Of a stretch of 64,000 nt of DNA, positions 51,137 through 64,000 are shown piece after piece; position 1 is the stretch's first letter, and every line of letters starts with the position of its first letter. The translations under genes were made by a program, and so were the position numbers. The stretch is from assembly GCF_949628265.1 (NCBI RefSeq), contig NC_088790.1:6700545-6764544 (forward strand), in the 5' to 3' direction. The notes below the pieces were generated by a model, which searched no databases, was not told where the DNA came from, and was given only the letters and a program-made list of their open reading frames with translations. The stretch comes from Cloeon dipterum (taxonomy: Eukaryota > Arthropoda > Insecta > Ephemeroptera > Baetidae).

Positions 51137-54100
51137 TCACTGCCAAGGGGGTTGTTGGTTTGGTGGCTGCTGTGGAGGGTAGCCTGTGGGTGGATAAGCT
51201 GGGAATCCGCCCTGCTGTGGATAGCCAGTCTGCGGTGGCGGGTAGGGATAGTTGAAAGCAGGTGCGTGCTGCTGTTGCGGGTATGGTGCTTGCGGGTAAG
51301 CGTAAGGATTGTAGCCTGTCGGCATTGGTGCGTAGGCGTAAGGGTTCACACCAGGCTGACCATAGGGTAAAGGCATGCCCTGCTGTTGCACAGGGTACGG
51401 AGGGGCGGCCTGTGCCGCTGGAGCGGACATTGGGGCAGCTGGAGTGCTGTCTGCATGGTGGGCTGGAATGCTAGGGGTTCCAGACGAAACCTTGCTTAAA
51501 TCACTGGTGAGGTCCTTTAGCAGCTCGTCCTTTTCAGTTTTTCTGGCAAAGCAGAAGTCAGACACCTTGTTTTGGAAGTTCACCAGCAGCTGAAATAAGG
51601 ACGATTTATTAACAACCTAAAACTAGCTTAGTTGTTGAGGTTTACATTAGTGAGGTCATTGTAGAAGCGGGAACCTTCCTTCAAATTAACTTGCAACTCC
51701 ATAAAACCGTCATGCGCAGCTGCTAGCTTCTTAAGCATTTCCTCCCTCTGCATAGCGGCAGCTCCAGCACCACTTTTTTCCTTGCAGAAGTCAGTATTCA
51801 CCCTCTGCAAATAAAAGATTAATTAAGGAAGAGCCTTAGGATTGAGATTGAGCCGGACCTGGATCTCTGCCACAAGCGACTCCTGCCTAGTTAAACTGTC
51901 CTTGACTTGCTTGCTCAGTGATCCATAGTTGTGCCCCAAAGCTTCAACGGAAATATTGGCCTCATTGATTGCACCATCCTGAGCCAAAGCCGACAAAAAC
52001 TGGTCCTGCATATCAGAGGTTGGAGAGTTCAGCTCACTCTCAATCACATCCCTCTCAGCTTTGATAGACTCCACCTGAGAAAGAAAAGTTTCATAGTGTC
52101 AGTTCAATAAACCTCTGACTGCGGTATATTACAGTTTCCATCAGTTGCCGTAGCTGGCAAGCTGCCGAGCTCTTGCTCGCACCACTTGAACCGCAGGAAG
52201 GCAGAGCAGCTTGTAAGGCACTTAGGTCTCCATCCAACAGTTGAATACCCTCCAAATGATTTTCGAATTTGCCCCGCACTTTTTTGTCAGCTTCAATGGC
52301 ATTGGTAATGATAGTCCTGCATTTAAATAAATTAGGTTAAGGAATTTAAATACAAACTTGATTTCTCACTGGTATTTGACAACGTTTGCCTTGAATGTGT
52401 CGGTTAATTTTGCAGAAGGAGTTCTGGTCCACTTCTCCTTGAACTGATTTCTCAGCTGAGTGTCGGAGTCCTCTTCCTCTTTCACCATACGATTGCACTG
52501 AAGAATACATTTTTTTATTTTTTATTGCTGCTAACAGTCCAACACAAACCTCATTCAAAATTTCTTGATTCCTTTGCAGCAGTTCAGGAAGCTCTTGGAG
52601 CATCTTCTGTAGCTCACCAAGGCCTCCGCTTGACTTGACGCTTTCCGCCTTGTCCTTGACAGACTGGGGTATCTCCGCTCCGGTCGAATCCTCTAGAGCG
52701 GCAGGCAAATTCAGGGACGCCAAAATACTAAAGATAAATTTTAATTTAACAATAATTTGAATTAATGTTGCACTAACCTGTTTAGGAGTTGTGTGGCCTC
52801 CCTCAGCTTCATTATCTCGGTGTTGACCAACTCTGTCTTCCGAACACTGTATGCCGCCATGGCCTGGAGTACCGGCACAGGAACAAGGTTCTCAAAGAGG
52901 TCTGCAAAATCAACTAACTGAGTAATGCGTTTATCTGAGCCGGTATTACATTAAACCTACAAGTAACAGAAAGTCACGATTAAAGCAATTGTCCTTTTTG
53001 TGTCCTGCTCCAAATATTTACATATAAACTTGTTTCTTCTTGCTTTTCAATAGATAACATTTAAAAAAAACAATAAAAATAAAAAAAACGATCATTTTGC
53101 ATGAAAATAATCATGCCTTCTGAATTTGCAATGTCTGGTTTTTGCTATTGCTACAAGAAAAATATTATAATGACATTATCTACATGTTCCATGGCAATTA
53201 TAATCTCAAACTACCTCAAATAAGATTATAAGATACAAGCAGTTCAATGTTACAGGAGACCCACAAAGAAAAAACAAAAAAATGTTTATATGAAGAAGAT
53301 TTGTAACTGAATTTTCACATTAATTTGCTGCAAACTAGGTAATTTAAAATTCCTAAGTATTATAATCCTTGCAGTTAATAGTTTGCGGATCTTAAACACA
53401 CATCATGAAATTCAGAATGAAAACAAAGAATATAGAATTAAAAGCAAAATAATATAATATAAGTTAAGTAATTTTACTAGACTAACAGGGCTTGTTTGTT
53501 ATTTTTCCACAATAAGTTGCTTTAAAGTCAGTAAACCACTAAAATAGTCGTGAATTGGTCTCATAAATAGATTCATGATTTAGATTTCCAGGTCTCATCT
53601 TGAGGAAGGCACTAAACTGTTCCCTCACCTTTGGACGACTGGCTCATTTTCTCAGTCACAGGGAGCGCTTTGGCCAAAGGAGCTTTTCCGATAGCAGGCA
53701 AGTCTTTGGCGTTAGGCACCTTCTCATGGTATATGAAGTCGTTGTCTTTTTTGCTCTCGGTCAGAGCCTTCTGGGCTCTGTTGACGTAGTCCTGGAAGTA
53801 GGTGGCTTTGCCCATCGTTTGCTGCGCTGTTTTGAAAAGCTCCAGAGCGTACTGTAATCAGAGCAGTGAACTCTATCTCTAATACAAAAACAGTTTTGTT
53901 GAAAAATCACCTGCAGACGCGAGATTTCCTCGCCTACTTTTTTGTCAGCGTTGCACACAAGACTTTGGTAAAACTGCGCTACACCGCGATACGCAGCTTG
54001 CTTGCCACCCACCACAGCCAGCCAGTCACAGTCACCTCTTTCCCAGAGGGGATGCAGGCTTTCCTTTTGCATCTGCTTGTAGGCCTCGGAGTAGAGCTCA

Positions 54101-55337
54101 TCACACTGGGCGCTCAGCTTGGCAATCACAGCATCCTTCATACGATCTGCGAAAATAGCCCAACCTTTATAACTTAAACAAGATTTCTTTCATGAAGACA
54201 AGACCTTGAATCGCTTTCTGAACAAAGATTTCTTGCGCCTGGGCCAACATCAAAGCAGAAAGAGCACCTAGCGTTTCTGGCTTCAAATCCGGGGTAGGAT
54301 CTTGATGGATCGAAGTTAAAACGTTTGATTTCAGATGCCCAAAAATGCCAGCGGACTGTTGCAAGAGTTTGGCCGCCAACTTTCGACCTTCGTCAGTTTC
54401 CATGGTTTGGTTTGCAGCCACACAGCTCTGCAGGGCAGCAATGTTGAACATAACACAAACCTTTTCATAAGCTAATGAGGAAATAGCTGCAATTAAAAAA
54501 AAGAATTAGTTGCGGTGTTGATGGCACGCAGCAATGAAAGTTCTGAGCTCAGGTTCGATTTAAATCTACAATTCAACATACTTAAGCTTAGCCGGCCTCC
54601 AAACAGACTGCCTCGATCAAAAGCATCCTTCCATTTGAACGGTATTTGAACTTCGTGGGCAGGAATCTTTGCCTCCATTGCACACAGCTGATCATAATAG
54701 CTGAGAATGAAAATGAAAATTAATTAGTGTCTCCAAACAACAAAAAATATCTTGACTTGGCTTTTATGATGTGAGATGGAGACAATTGAAAGAAAAACAT
54801 AATATTATGTATAATTCTCAATATAGTATTTAGAGTGAAAACAAAAAAATTAAAGCGATACGGAAAGAGAAATTCAGTCTATTTTGATGATGCGTCGTAA
54901 CGTACATATTACACAAAATCTCCTAATATCAATTTAAAACGTTTTCCTGATATTTGCAGCTGTAATATTGTGTGGAAAGTCTTATCAGTGTTTAATTTTG
55001 ACACGATACATTTTGTTTAGCATGAACAGTGTGTGTCATTAAGAGAGAAATTAGTATCATAGACCTTGCGTCGAGAAAAATTGTCAAATAATAAGCAGGA
55101 ACTGAAAATGGTAATAAAAAGTTCAAATAACCAGTAGATGAGCTCGAGCGACGACTCATATTTCTCGAACGCCTTCCACAGGGCAGAGTTACGCAGCTTG
55201 CTGAACTCGCTGATTTCTTCAGTGTAGTCGACGGGTTTGTCCGACGTGCTGTAAACGGATGCAACCAAGTTTCTCAACGGCTTTATCACGTCAATGTCTG
55301 ACGGCTTCTTCAACGGGACAGCCAGTAAGTCCGCCAT
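51137..55337 (-). CDS. PDCD6IP: ALIX / PDCD6IP homologue (BRO1-domain ESCRT adaptor)
   Basis: ESCRT-associated adaptor that recruits CHMP4/Snf7 for membrane scission in endosomal sorting, cytokinesis and exosome budding. Exons: 55337-55132, 54700-54582, 54486-54205, 54146-53911, 53851-53629, 52901-52778, 52727-52550, 52497-52370, 52316-52133, 52074-51859, 51804-51646, 51589-51137; 835 residues. BRO1 domain is roughly residues 1-360 ([66 protein letters not shown]), the coiled-coil V domain follows ([41 protein letters not shown]), and the C-terminus is a Pro/Tyr/Gln-rich tail. The PSAP motif that binds TSG101 in vertebrate ALIX is not seen; the nearest is APMSAPAA. The donor at 51858 (GTCCGG) is poor but fixed by the frame. 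Confidence 0.94.
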
Positions 55338-56779
55338 TGTTATGATGACTAATTCAGCAAAGAGCAGTGAGACTTCTCGTTCTTCGTACTTCCCGTGACG
55401 GATAGAAAAATAAGTCTGGTGTTTGCAACTTTGCAATAATTTTAGTCAGCGCCACGACGGAGGACTTTAGTGTCGCTAGTGTCTCTCCATTATGTTATCG
55501 AAATCAACAGCGCCAACGCCAAGAGCAGAGCAGCCGCTCGGCTGCGCCCGGCCAGGCCGGCGCAGGTCGGACCTGGCTAGCAAGTAAACTTATTCGTGTT
55601 ATTTGGTCTATTTTGTATTTGAGCTTAAGAACTACAATTAATTCTTTCTCAATAGGTAATATTAAGGATGGTTCCCGCGATAAAAGTCAGCAAACAACAC
55701 AAGAAGTTTAACAAAATTTGGAAAAATTTGGTCAAATCATTTGTTGTATGAAAAGGAGCTTTATTTTATTTCCATTATATTATTTTATTATTTATACCAG
55801 AACTTAAAAAATTACTTTTTCAATTTCCTCCCTTCAATTAAATATGTTTTTTTACATTTAAACCATAAATTTCTAAGCCAGCTACTCTGCGCCACACCAG
55901 CCGGCTACTAATTTTGGCTCATTAGCTGATGCCATGTATTCATTCAAAATGCACCAGTCGCCGGCCGAAAAGTCGAAAAAAATCGAAAAGCTCTTGAGAA
56001 AAAATAGTCTTCAGCCCTTCTTTGTTTGAGAGGCTATTTATAGCTATGACATTTTGTGTATTAAAGTCTGTACCGAGGTTAGAAAAAATAATTATATTTT
56101 TAAATTCTACTCTACACATTTTATACGATATTGGGCGCGAGTCACCACAAAATTCTAATAATACGCTACATTATAAAATATTAAGTTGTAAAAAAACTAT
56201 GAAAAACACGAGAAACATATAGGGAACGATTTAGCCAGAGGGTGTCAATAAATGCGTTCCATAGGAATATCGAAAATTGCAAAATTTATTATTTAATTTG
56301 AAAAGCAGGAAAAGCAATCCGGGCAATCTTTTTCATTGTCGATAGGGACAATCGCCCGCCAATGACAATGGCAATCTTAGTTGTTTGGTAACCAAAATAA
56401 TTAAGAACTGTTGTAGGTTGAGACTTGAGACCAGTCGAGACTGTTTAATTTTTAATTGATACTAGGTTGAGACAATAATTGCTCGCTATAGAAAAATAAA
56501 TCTAATTTAAAGTTTAAATAAGTTGATTTTGACGTACGTAGTAGGTTTTCCGGTTAAAAAATTTTAATTTTGTCATTCGAGACCGGGATCCGCACCTCTA
56601 CCATTTTAAACAGACAGAATTTTGTAGCACGCGTTAAGATTTAAATTTTAGCGGGGACAAACTCTTAAAAACATGGCCGACAGTCGTATGCCGATTTTCG
56701 TTATCTTCATTTGGTAGAACCAATTCGATCGGCCATCTTTTACCCCAGCTGAAAAATCAAGTTGATCCGGCTCGACAAA
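55338..56779. other. Divergent region between ALIX and COX5A
   Basis: 1.44 kb between opposite start codons. A GC-rich patch at 55490-55590 belongs to the ALIX promoter side. Near the COX5A end GCCATCTT (56732-56739) is a YY1-type core. The middle is AT-rich with no gene; the open frame at 56022-56222 has no support. Confidence 0.5.
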
Positions 56780-57492
56780 ATGCTGCGAACAGTAGTCGGG
56801 AGGTTAAATTCCGTCGCCAGGGATGCCGTTTTCCGCAGTGCTGGAAGTGAGTAATATTTTCTTTTTTAAAGAGAAGTAGAGTCTTCATTTAAATCCCGTA
56901 TATTTTCTGACTCTCTACTTGATCGCCGCTTACCCTTCAAAAAATGTTTCAGTCGGCTCTGTTAGGTGTATGTCCAAGCATTCGACCGAGACCGATGCCG
57001 AATTCGATGCTCGCTACGAAGCCTTTTTCAACAGGGCAGACATTGATGGCTGGGAGATCAGGAAGGTGAGAGATAATTTTAATTAGAAGACTTCTGTAAT
57101 CTAAACGTCAAACTACGACAATTCTGAACATAACATGTTGTTTCATTTAGGCCATGAATGACCTGACTGGCATGGACTTGGTACCTGAGCCAAAGATCGT
57201 CACAGCTGCCCTGAAGGCTTGCCGACGAGTCAATGATTATGCCCTGGCCGTGAGGTACTTGGAAGCTGTCAAGGAAAAGTGTGGTGGCAAGGTCAACGAA
57301 ATTTACCCATATGTTCTCAAGGTACTAAACATTGTTTGTCTTGTAATCAGTATGTACCTACAAGTTCTTAAAAATAATTTTTCTTTTCAGGAAATCCGCC
57401 CTACACTTGATGAGCTTGGCATTAACACCCCTGAGGAGTTGGGTTATGACAAACCTGAACTTGGTCTTACAAGTGTGTACGACATGCACTAA
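56780..57492 (+). CDS. COX5A: Cytochrome c oxidase subunit 5A, mitochondrial
   Basis: Nuclear-encoded subunit of respiratory complex IV, facing the matrix. Exons: 56780-56846, 56953-57065, 57151-57321, 57391-57492; 150 residues, the same length as human. An Arg/Ser-rich mitochondrial presequence ([18 protein letters not shown]) precedes the mature block [20 protein letters not shown], then [46 protein letters not shown] and [20 protein letters not shown], all diagnostic. It ends with a slightly longer tail than vertebrates ([10 protein letters not shown]). All residues expected of the family are in place. Confidence 0.96.
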
Positions 57493-58059
57493 TTTTGTCG
57501 TTAATTAATTTTAGTAGAAAATATCCCCTTAGTGTGATAATATTTTGATGACCTGTTTCAATTCCATCTAAACCTTAGAAACTTCATCAAATTTTTAAAA
57601 TTACAAGCCAGGGGTTCTGTGTACAGAGTTATAAAAAAAATAAAAATTGTCATCCCATGCTACACTGTATTTTTCAGTGATCTGACCCATAATGAAACTT
57701 AATTAATTACACATAAATCGACGGCATTAAAAAGTTAGTGTTTTATCATACGATTCCTTAATTAATTGCATGGACAATTCGTAGCATCTGCCTTGTGTGG
57801 ATCTTTTAGAATCCTAATTATACACTAGGTCCACCAGTGCCAAATTAAAGCTTGCAACAAAATCGAAATTTCTAATAAATCATTTCTTTAACCATGAAAA
57901 GTTGGTTATCTTTTAAAGAAATTATTGAACCCATTTTAAGATGTAAAGTAAAAGGGCTACAAATTTACCAAAGATATTAATAAATAAGTATTCTGCTTAA
58001 TATTTTCAAGTTTATTTAACGTCATATCTCTATTATAGCTAGCGTAAAAATTAAAGCAC
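57493..58059. other. Intergenic region between COX5A and mRpS16
   Basis: 3' flanks of convergent genes, AT-rich. AATAAA near 57638 is a candidate poly(A) signal for COX5A. Nothing else was seen. Confidence 0.5.
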
Positions 58060-58589
58060 CTAATTTTTCTCTTTGCTCTCTTCTTTCGCCTTGATCCTAT
58101 TCCTCCAAGCAGTCATGTATGTTCTTGGGTGAATGGGCAAATATCCAGAAAGACCTTTCAAAAACGGTTCAAGGTGTACATTTAATTCTAACTCCCGAAT
58201 TTAATTGATTTCGTACTACCTAAAAGTTCAGCAACAGGATCAGTCAGGTTAACTCCTCTTGCAAGCCAGTGTTGTATCCTTTCAAAATTGAATGCCACTA
58301 GCTTTTGGTTTCTTTCATTTGGCAACGGATCATACGAGCCGACCTGTTCAATTACTGGCATGTGCTGGTCGGTGCGTTGCTGCAAAATTTTAATTATTAA
58401 TATCGAGTATGTATTGGTGATGTAATTAAATAATTTATATACCTCTGCAACGACGATATGGAAGAATGGTCTGTTTGCGCAGCCCATGCGGACAAATCTA
58501 ATTATTTTCTTCGAATCATCTTTGTATGAAGCTCCTCCGCTGGCTGGTTTGATAACGTTTCTCCAGTGAATTATCCTCTTGGCAGCCAT
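58060..58589 (-). CDS. MRPS16: Mitochondrial small ribosomal subunit protein bS16m
   Basis: Component of the mitochondrial small ribosomal subunit. Exons: 58589-58443, 58379-58220, 58154-58060; 133 residues, in line with about 137 in human. The S16 fold is recognisable from KKIIRFVRMGCANRPFFHIVVAE, VEQVGSYDPLPNERN-like text (EQVGSYDPLPN), KLVAFNFERIQHWLARGVNLTDPV and AELLGLSGYLPIHP. The start is the first true ATG of the frame (MAAKRIIHW); the N-terminus is basic enough for mitochondrial import without a long presequence. The C-terminus is rich in Lys and Glu. Confidence 0.95.
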
Positions 58590-59288
58590 ATCCAATTAAT
58601 TTTAAATAACCTAAAATACCCAATACAATATTTATGTTTTAGTTCCTGAGTTTATAGTGTAAAAGTGTACTTAATATTTTTAAAAAGAGAATTCCTTTAT
58701 TTACACATTTTTCCCAAGATTCGGAGTGTGTATGTAAATATGAGAACACTTCTTCAAATCTTTATATATACATATGTGTTGATACATGCAAGACAAGTAT
58801 GAATATGTTTACAAATAAATTTTATAATTTTCCTTACGGTCTTTGGGTTACTAGACGTTCGATTAATACTCAACATCAAGCATTAAATAATCCAACTAAA
58901 TCCTGATCCTGCTCTATAATTTCCTTGCTTGCTCTCCAACTTCGATTTTTATTTTTTTCTCGTCCCTCAACACACACACCCCCTTCACTTGCATCGGTGC
59001 TCCTGCGCACGTGCTCTGTGCTGCACGACACACCCATTTATAAAATTTGGCATTGGAGCTCTCGTTACTCTTTGGCTCTTTTGATATGTAAATAAATATA
59101 AAACAATAATACATATCACTCTTTTCGGTTTGCAAATTATTCTATCTACTAGAAGTTTAAAGTAAGGTTTAGCAGGGTGAGTCTTATAAATCACTCAAAT
59201 CAAATAAATACACAACAAAAATAATTTAATAAATAGTTTCACGTCTTCTGCAATCGATTGGACCGAATTTTTGACTTCTTTTGGTTCA
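58590..59288. other. Divergent region between mRpS16 and Pcc1
   Basis: AT-rich, no gene. An ATCGAT hexamer lies near 59253, 36 bp before the Pcc1 ATG. Frames on the minus strand near 58914-59194 are unsupported. Confidence 0.45.
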
Positions 59289-59688
59289 ATGACTTCGTCC
59301 CTGTGAGTTTGAGTTGAATTAATTTTTCCTTATTTTGTTTACTTACCTTTATGAATTTTCTTATTATCTGTAGGGTGTTGACTGTCCCATTCGCTTCTAA
59401 GCGTGAAGCTGAAATTGTTTATGATGTCCTCAGAGTGGATGAAGAGCCTAAACGTGGAGGCACAAAGAAAACGCTGAAGCTAATCGATTCAACAATTGAA
59501 GTGTAAGCTAAATTTTCCTCAAAGTACCTTATCATGAAACAAAAATAAAAAATTTCAGTTCCTTTGAAGCCCCTGAAGTGAGGCATTTGAGGGTGGCATC
59601 CAACTCATTTTTTGAACACCTCATTCTCGTCCAAGAGACCATCAAAGCATTCGGACCACCAAAGACGGAGAAATATGAGCACTGGTAG
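59289..59688 (+). CDS. LAGE3: KEOPS/EKC complex subunit Pcc1 (LAGE3 family)
   Basis: Small dimerising subunit of the KEOPS complex that makes the t6A modification of tRNA. Exons: 59289-59302, 59374-59502, 59559-59688; 90 residues, close to yeast Pcc1 (88). The first coding exon is 14 nt (MTSSL split) and joins in phase to VLTVPFASKREAEIVYDVL. Family blocks are VPFASKREAEIVYDVLRVDE, then IEVSFEAPEVRHLRVASNSF and FEHLILVQETI. The start has a weak context (T at -3, A at +4). The last 14 nt overlap the start of PIG-P in another frame, with no splice site or room for a promoter between, so both are probably translated from one mRNA. Confidence 0.9.
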
Positions 59689-60082
59689 CCGCAAAGAACA
59701 GCAGGTGCACACACCCGCACCAACACCCAGCAGAGCAATCCAGGGCTTGGTGCTGTATCTAGGCTGTAGGGGTGCATTTATATTCTACCTGATATGGGTT
59801 TTGATTCCCGCACCATGGCTCAAACAAGCAGGTCTGGACTTTTTGCCGCACAAGTATTGGGCTGTCGCGCTACCTGTCCTTGTGTGTGTCATGTTGGCGT
59901 TTACAGCCTTCCTTATTTACCCAGCTCTCGGACTTGTTTTAACTCCCTCCATTGAAGAGCAAGAATCTTTTGTGAGTGATCAAGATTATCAAGACGACAG
60001 TCATGAAGAAAATCGGACTTTCCCTTCGCAGAGGTTTGTGCCCAACGCGGTGGTAAACAGAATTTTGTTTGGTGAACAATAA
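59675..60082 (+). CDS. PIGP: PIG-P, subunit of GPI-GlcNAc transferase
   Basis: Subunit P of the GPI-N-acetylglucosaminyltransferase, which starts GPI-anchor synthesis on the cytosolic face of the ER. The frame is uninterrupted in one exon, 135 residues, with the PIG-P pattern of two membrane segments (GLVLYLGCRGAFIFYLIWVL and WAVALPVLVCVMLAFTAFL) and the conserved KYWAVALP block between them, then an acidic tail. Start at 59675 (MSTGSRKEQQ) is preferred over an in-frame ATG at 59612, because the extra 21 residues would simply be the Pcc1 coding sequence read out of frame and are basic and unlike the family. It overlaps Pcc1 by 14 nt in the +1 frame. The stop codon lies inside an AATAAA hexamer. 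Confidence 0.92.
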   Translation: MSTGSRKEQQVHTPAPTPSRAIQGLVLYLGCRGAFIFYLIWVLIPAPWLKQAGLDFLPHKYWAVALPVLVCVMLAFTAFLIYPALGLVLTPSIEEQESFVSDQDYQDDSHEENRTFPSQRFVPNAVVNRILFGEQ

Positions 60083-60083
60083 A
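60078..60083 (+). terminator. Poly(A) hexamer overlapping the PIG-P stop codon
   Basis: AATAAA contains the TAA stop (60080-60082). If used, it gives a 3' UTR of only 15-25 nt. No other perfect AATAAA was seen in the next 100 bp on this strand. Confidence 0.4.
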
Positions 60084-60466
60084 ACAAGATAATTCAATTC
60101 ACTAAGTAGTATTATTTTTTTATTTCAAACACTTTATTCGCAAGTGTTAACAATTCCACATTAATTAAAGAGTGAAGACTAAACCTATGTCCAAGTCAAA
60201 ACATTATGAGGAATAACTCATTACTTGGTAATATAATGTAATCAGGAAACCGTGGCTTTAGAAGACGCGTGGAACGTCCACGTTGTTTGGGTGGAACACG
60301 GACTGTAAAACAACAGGGTACTTCCAAGGGGTGCCTATGTACCTATAAACCTGTGAATAATAATTACGACTGCTACTGAATCCTAAAGATGGAATCGATA
60401 GATCGGCACTCTAACAGCATAGGTTTCCTAATTAAGCATTGAAATACTAAACAGTCAATGAGTAGT
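60084..60466. other. Short gap between PIG-P and ZFR 3' ends
   Basis: 383 bp between convergent genes. TTTATT near 60118 is AATAAA on the minus strand and a candidate ZFR poly(A) signal, which would place the two transcripts nearly end to end. Nothing else was seen. Confidence 0.45.

Positions 60467-64000
<3,534 letters not shown>

Noticed and set aside
59612-59674. Longer N-terminus of PIG-P from an upstream in-frame ATG
   Set aside because: It would be Pcc1 coding sequence read in another frame; basic and not family-like. The ATG at 59675 matches the family start.

Overview
The window is nuclear DNA of an animal, most likely an insect or other arthropod. The genes are intron-rich, most introns are 55-70 bp with GT-AG ends, and intergenic DNA is AT-rich. 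The recognisable genes are animal families: GPI-type alkaline phosphatase, bleomycin hydrolase, BCAS3, ALIX, ZFR and SLC38A11. Two copies of the octamer TATCGATA, the insect DREF site, lie upstream of one gene. The species cannot be named from the sequence. All gene models below were spliced by eye. Every complete model gives an uninterrupted reading frame with a whole number of codons, and most match the family length.

Layout. (1) 1-12.85 kb is a plus-strand tandem array of secreted, probably GPI-anchored alkaline phosphatases. It holds the last exon of copy A, intact copies B, C and D, and three decayed pieces between them. B and C come from a recent segmental duplication and share a 344-bp stretch that looks identical through an intron, which suggests gene conversion. 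(2) 13.8-17.1 kb is bleomycin hydrolase on the minus strand. (3) 18.4-22.3 kb is a divergent pair, KDSR on minus and RFC4 on plus. (4) 22.3-25.1 kb is gene-poor, with an AT microsatellite framed by inverted repeats. (5) 25.1-31.0 kb is BCAS3 on minus, with a hAT-like MITE in an intron. (6) 31.9-39.2 kb is the amino acid transporter SLC38A11 on minus. (7) 40.9-42.1 kb is a secreted S1 serine protease on plus. (8) 43.1-49.1 kb is BRAP on minus, head to head with an acidic 445-residue protein I do not recognise. (9) 51.1-55.3 kb is ALIX/PDCD6IP on minus, preceded by a second hAT-like MITE. (10) 56.8-60.1 kb holds COX5A (plus), mitochondrial ribosomal protein S16 (minus), and an overlapping pair, Pcc1/LAGE3 and PIG-P (plus), which share 14 nt in different frames and probably one mRNA. 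(11) 60.5-64.0 kb is the C-terminal part of ZFR on minus, running off the right edge.

Apart from the phosphatase array this is a mixed housekeeping neighbourhood with no shared pathway. Its functions cover ubiquitin signalling and membrane scission (BRAP, ALIX), mitochondria (COX5A, mRpS16), sphingolipid and GPI synthesis (KDSR, PIG-P) and DNA replication (RFC4). GPI synthesis by PIG-P would serve the GPI-anchored phosphatases, but that is a general cellular link and not evidence of a cluster. The features most worth a second look are the overlapping Pcc1/PIG-P frames, the conversion and decay pattern in the phosphatase array, the GC-AG intron of RFC4, the two hAT-like MITEs, the paired promoter motifs and the unknown acidic gene. 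I found no tRNA, rRNA, CRISPR array or virus-like element.
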